Positions 5,647 through 6,850 of a stretch of DNA of 6,850 nucleotides are shown here, one piece after another. Every line of letters starts with the position of its first letter. Within the stretch, counting starts at the first letter, position 1. The DNA is from Lachnoclostridium sp. UBA7097 (GTDB lineage: Bacteria; Bacillota; Clostridia; Lachnospirales; Lachnospiraceae). The stretch spans positions 1-6,850 of the forward strand of contig DKYP01000071.1 in the NCBI GenBank assembly GCA_002499945.1, given 5' to 3'. Under the pieces are notes generated by a model that was given only the letters and a program-made list of their open reading frames with translations, ran no database searches and was not told the DNA's origin. The position numbers and the translations under genes are program-made.

Positions 5647-6323
5647 TATGCACGCAGCCTCCTTTCAAGATATGCTACAAGCTTGCTAAGGGTAAATGAT
5701 AAAACAAAATATATTACACCTGCTATAAATAAAGGTTCAAGTGTCAGAAACGTTGCCCCATTAATTGTACGGTATGTAGTCATAAGGTCGCCTACAAAGA
5801 ACGTAGAAGCAAGGGACGTTTCCTTAATATCTGTAACAAATTCATTAGCAAGGGCTGGCAGTATATTCTTCATTGCCTGTGGAAGCACAACCATGCGCAA
5901 AGTCTGCACATGGCTCAGCCCTAAGCTTCTGGCAGCTTCCGTCTGCCCGTGGTCAACTGACTGTATACCAGAACGTATTATCTCTGATATATAAGCCGTT
6001 GTATTTAATACAAGCCCGACTGATACAGCTGCAAACGGTGAAAGGTTAATGCCAATCTCTGGAAGCAGGAACATAAATATATACAGCTGCAAAAGCAGCG
6101 GTGTGTTACGGAACAGCTCTATATATGCTGTTCCAATAAATGATGCTATCTTATTGCTGCTCATCTTTAAAAGGGCAACAAATGTCCCAAATATTGTACC
6201 AAATGTTACTGCTATAAATGCAAGCAAAAGGGTAAAGCCTATGCCCTGCACAAAAAGCCCGCTGTAGTCCTTTAATACCCGCATTATATTGCCAGCCATT
6301 GTAGATTCCATTGCAGTACCCAT
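5646..6323 (-). CDS. Polar amino-acid ABC transporter, permease
   Basis: A 225-residue membrane protein of the HisM/GlnP family, expected to form the membrane channel as a homodimer because no second permease lies in the operon. Hydrophobic segments include roughly 22-52, 76-93, 95-115 and 195-215. The family motif FRNTPLLLQLY is at 71-81, and the cytoplasmic EAA loop EAARSLGLS with LPQAMKNILP, which contacts the ATPase, is at 129-156. ATG 6323 has GGGGAG at 6332-6337, inside the end of the binding-protein gene, 8 bases upstream. Two further in-frame ATGs soon after are less well supported. It sits between binding protein and ATPase, the usual order. Confidence 0.93.
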   Translation of the reverse strand: MGTAMESTMAGNIMRVLKDYSGLFVQGIGFTLLLAFIAVTFGTIFGTFVALLKMSSNKIASFIGTAYIELFRNTPLLLQLYIFMFLLPEIGINLSPFAAVSVGLVLNTTAYISEIIRSGIQSVDHGQTEAARSLGLSHVQTLRMVVLPQAMKNILPALANEFVTDIKETSLASTFFVGDLMTTYRTINGATFLTLEPLFIAGVIYFVLSFTLSKLVAYLERRLRA

Positions 6324-6328
6324 AATAA

Positions 6329-6850
6329 TTACTCCCCAATAGTTGCTGTAAGTTCCTGTGCATCTACAAGCCAGCCTTCATACAGCTTCTGTTCATTAAT
6401 CTCTTTAATAATTTCATTCATCTTATCTTTTAATTCCTTGGCATCTTTACTTACTGCAACCACAAGCTCTGCCTCATCATAGAGAAATACAGGTTCTGCA
6501 ATAGCCAGTGAAGTATCACTTGCCACAATAGAGTCTGCAACTACTTTCTGTACTACAACCCCTGCCGCTTTCTTTGATTTAACCATCTGTGTGCCATCTG
6601 TAACTTTACTTATAAGCTGTTTCTGTGCACCTGAAAGATACTGGTCAACAATAGTATCCTGTGCCGAGCCATTCTGTGCTGTAACAATTTCACCGTCAAA
6701 ATCTGACGCTTCTTTATATTTGGAAACATCTTCTTTATTAACCACTACCACCTGCTCTGAATCATCAAAATAAGCATCTGTAAAATCTACTGACTTCTTC
6801 CTCTCCTCTGACGGATAATACCCGTTAATTGAACAGTCCACCTTCTTCTG
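6329..6850 (-). CDS. Amino-acid ABC transporter, extracellular solute-binding protein (partial, N-terminus outside the window)
   Basis: The last 173 residues of a SBP_bac_3 family protein, about two thirds of a usual 260-290-residue protein; the signal peptide and first lobe are beyond the window edge. The reading frame runs open to the last base. Near the visible start lies VDCSINGYYPSEERKKSVDFT, with EERKKSVDFT matching the family's TxERxxxVDFS signature; GYYPS stands where many members have GMTxT. The second lobe follows (NGSAQDTIV, then KKAAGVVVQK), and the typical tail MNEIIKEINEQKLYEGWL closes the first lobe. It binds the amino acid outside the cell and hands it to the permease, whose gene starts 5 bases after this stop. 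The substrate is not predictable from this fragment. Confidence 0.9.
   Translation of the reverse strand, partial: QKKVDCSINGYYPSEERKKSVDFTDAYFDDSEQVVVVNKEDVSKYKEASDFDGEIVTAQNGSAQDTIVDQYLSGAQKQLISKVTDGTQMVKSKKAAGVVVQKVVADSIVASDTSLAIAEPVFLYDEAELVVAVSKDAKELKDKMNEIIKEINEQKLYEGWLVDAQELTATIGE

Noticed and set aside
4934..5689. Long plus-strand open frame (251 codons) opposite the ABC ATPase gene
   Set aside because: It is antisense to a fully intact ATPase with all ABC motifs. Its translation is Ser/Ile/Thr-rich, as expected of a shadow frame, and there is no ribosome binding site.
1..6850. CRISPR array, tRNA, rRNA or insertion sequence
   Set aside because: No regularly spaced repeats, no cloverleaf-like or rRNA-like sequence and no transposase were recognised. 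Almost all the sequence is accounted for by protein genes.

Overview
The window looks like a low-GC Firmicute, most likely a gut or rumen member of the Clostridia (Lachnospiraceae-like). The grounds are AT-rich genes with frequent ATA and AAA codons, strong GGAGG ribosome binding sites, tight gene spacing, an oxygen-sensitive radical SAM enzyme, a clostridial-type ferredoxin fusion and a secreted GH5 cellulase. The family assignment is inference.

Two convergent blocks meet at a bidirectional terminator at about 3778-3819. The plus-strand block (1-3776) starts with the last 23 codons of a small Cys/Gly peptide gene ending in ACGSACGAGDK. A 144-base leader follows, holding several hairpins and a likely terminator. 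Next come four closely packed genes: a radical SAM/SPASM peptide maturase (217-1293), a zinc-free quinone-oxidoreductase-type dehydrogenase that starts inside the maturase gene (1274-2221), a flavin-binding split-barrel protein fused to a 2[4Fe-4S] ferredoxin (2235-2852), and an unusual sirtuin (2898-3776). In the sirtuin a glutamine replaces the catalytic histidine, as in the ADP-ribosylating SirTM class. The peptide tail with tandem ACGX units beside a SPASM enzyme matches my recollection of the ACGX RiPP-like system. Its product and function are, as far as I know, undefined.

The minus-strand block (6850-3828) reads solute-binding protein (5' end outside the window), permease and ATPase of a polar amino-acid ABC importer, then a secreted GH5 endoglucanase 40 bases downstream. 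The three transporter genes are coupled (5-base gap, then a 1-base overlap). The cellulase is an unexpected fourth member.

The most interesting part is the plus-strand operon. A peptide-modifying radical SAM enzyme, two redox proteins (one flavin/Fe-S, one NADPH) and a putative NAD-dependent ADP-ribosyltransferase appear to be co-transcribed. A coherent but untested reading is that the Cys-rich peptide is modified by the maturase, the flavo-ferredoxin and dehydrogenase supply electrons or act on a redox substrate, and the sirtuin adds or regulates by NAD chemistry. The terminator between peptide and maturase leaves room for the downstream genes to be regulated separately.
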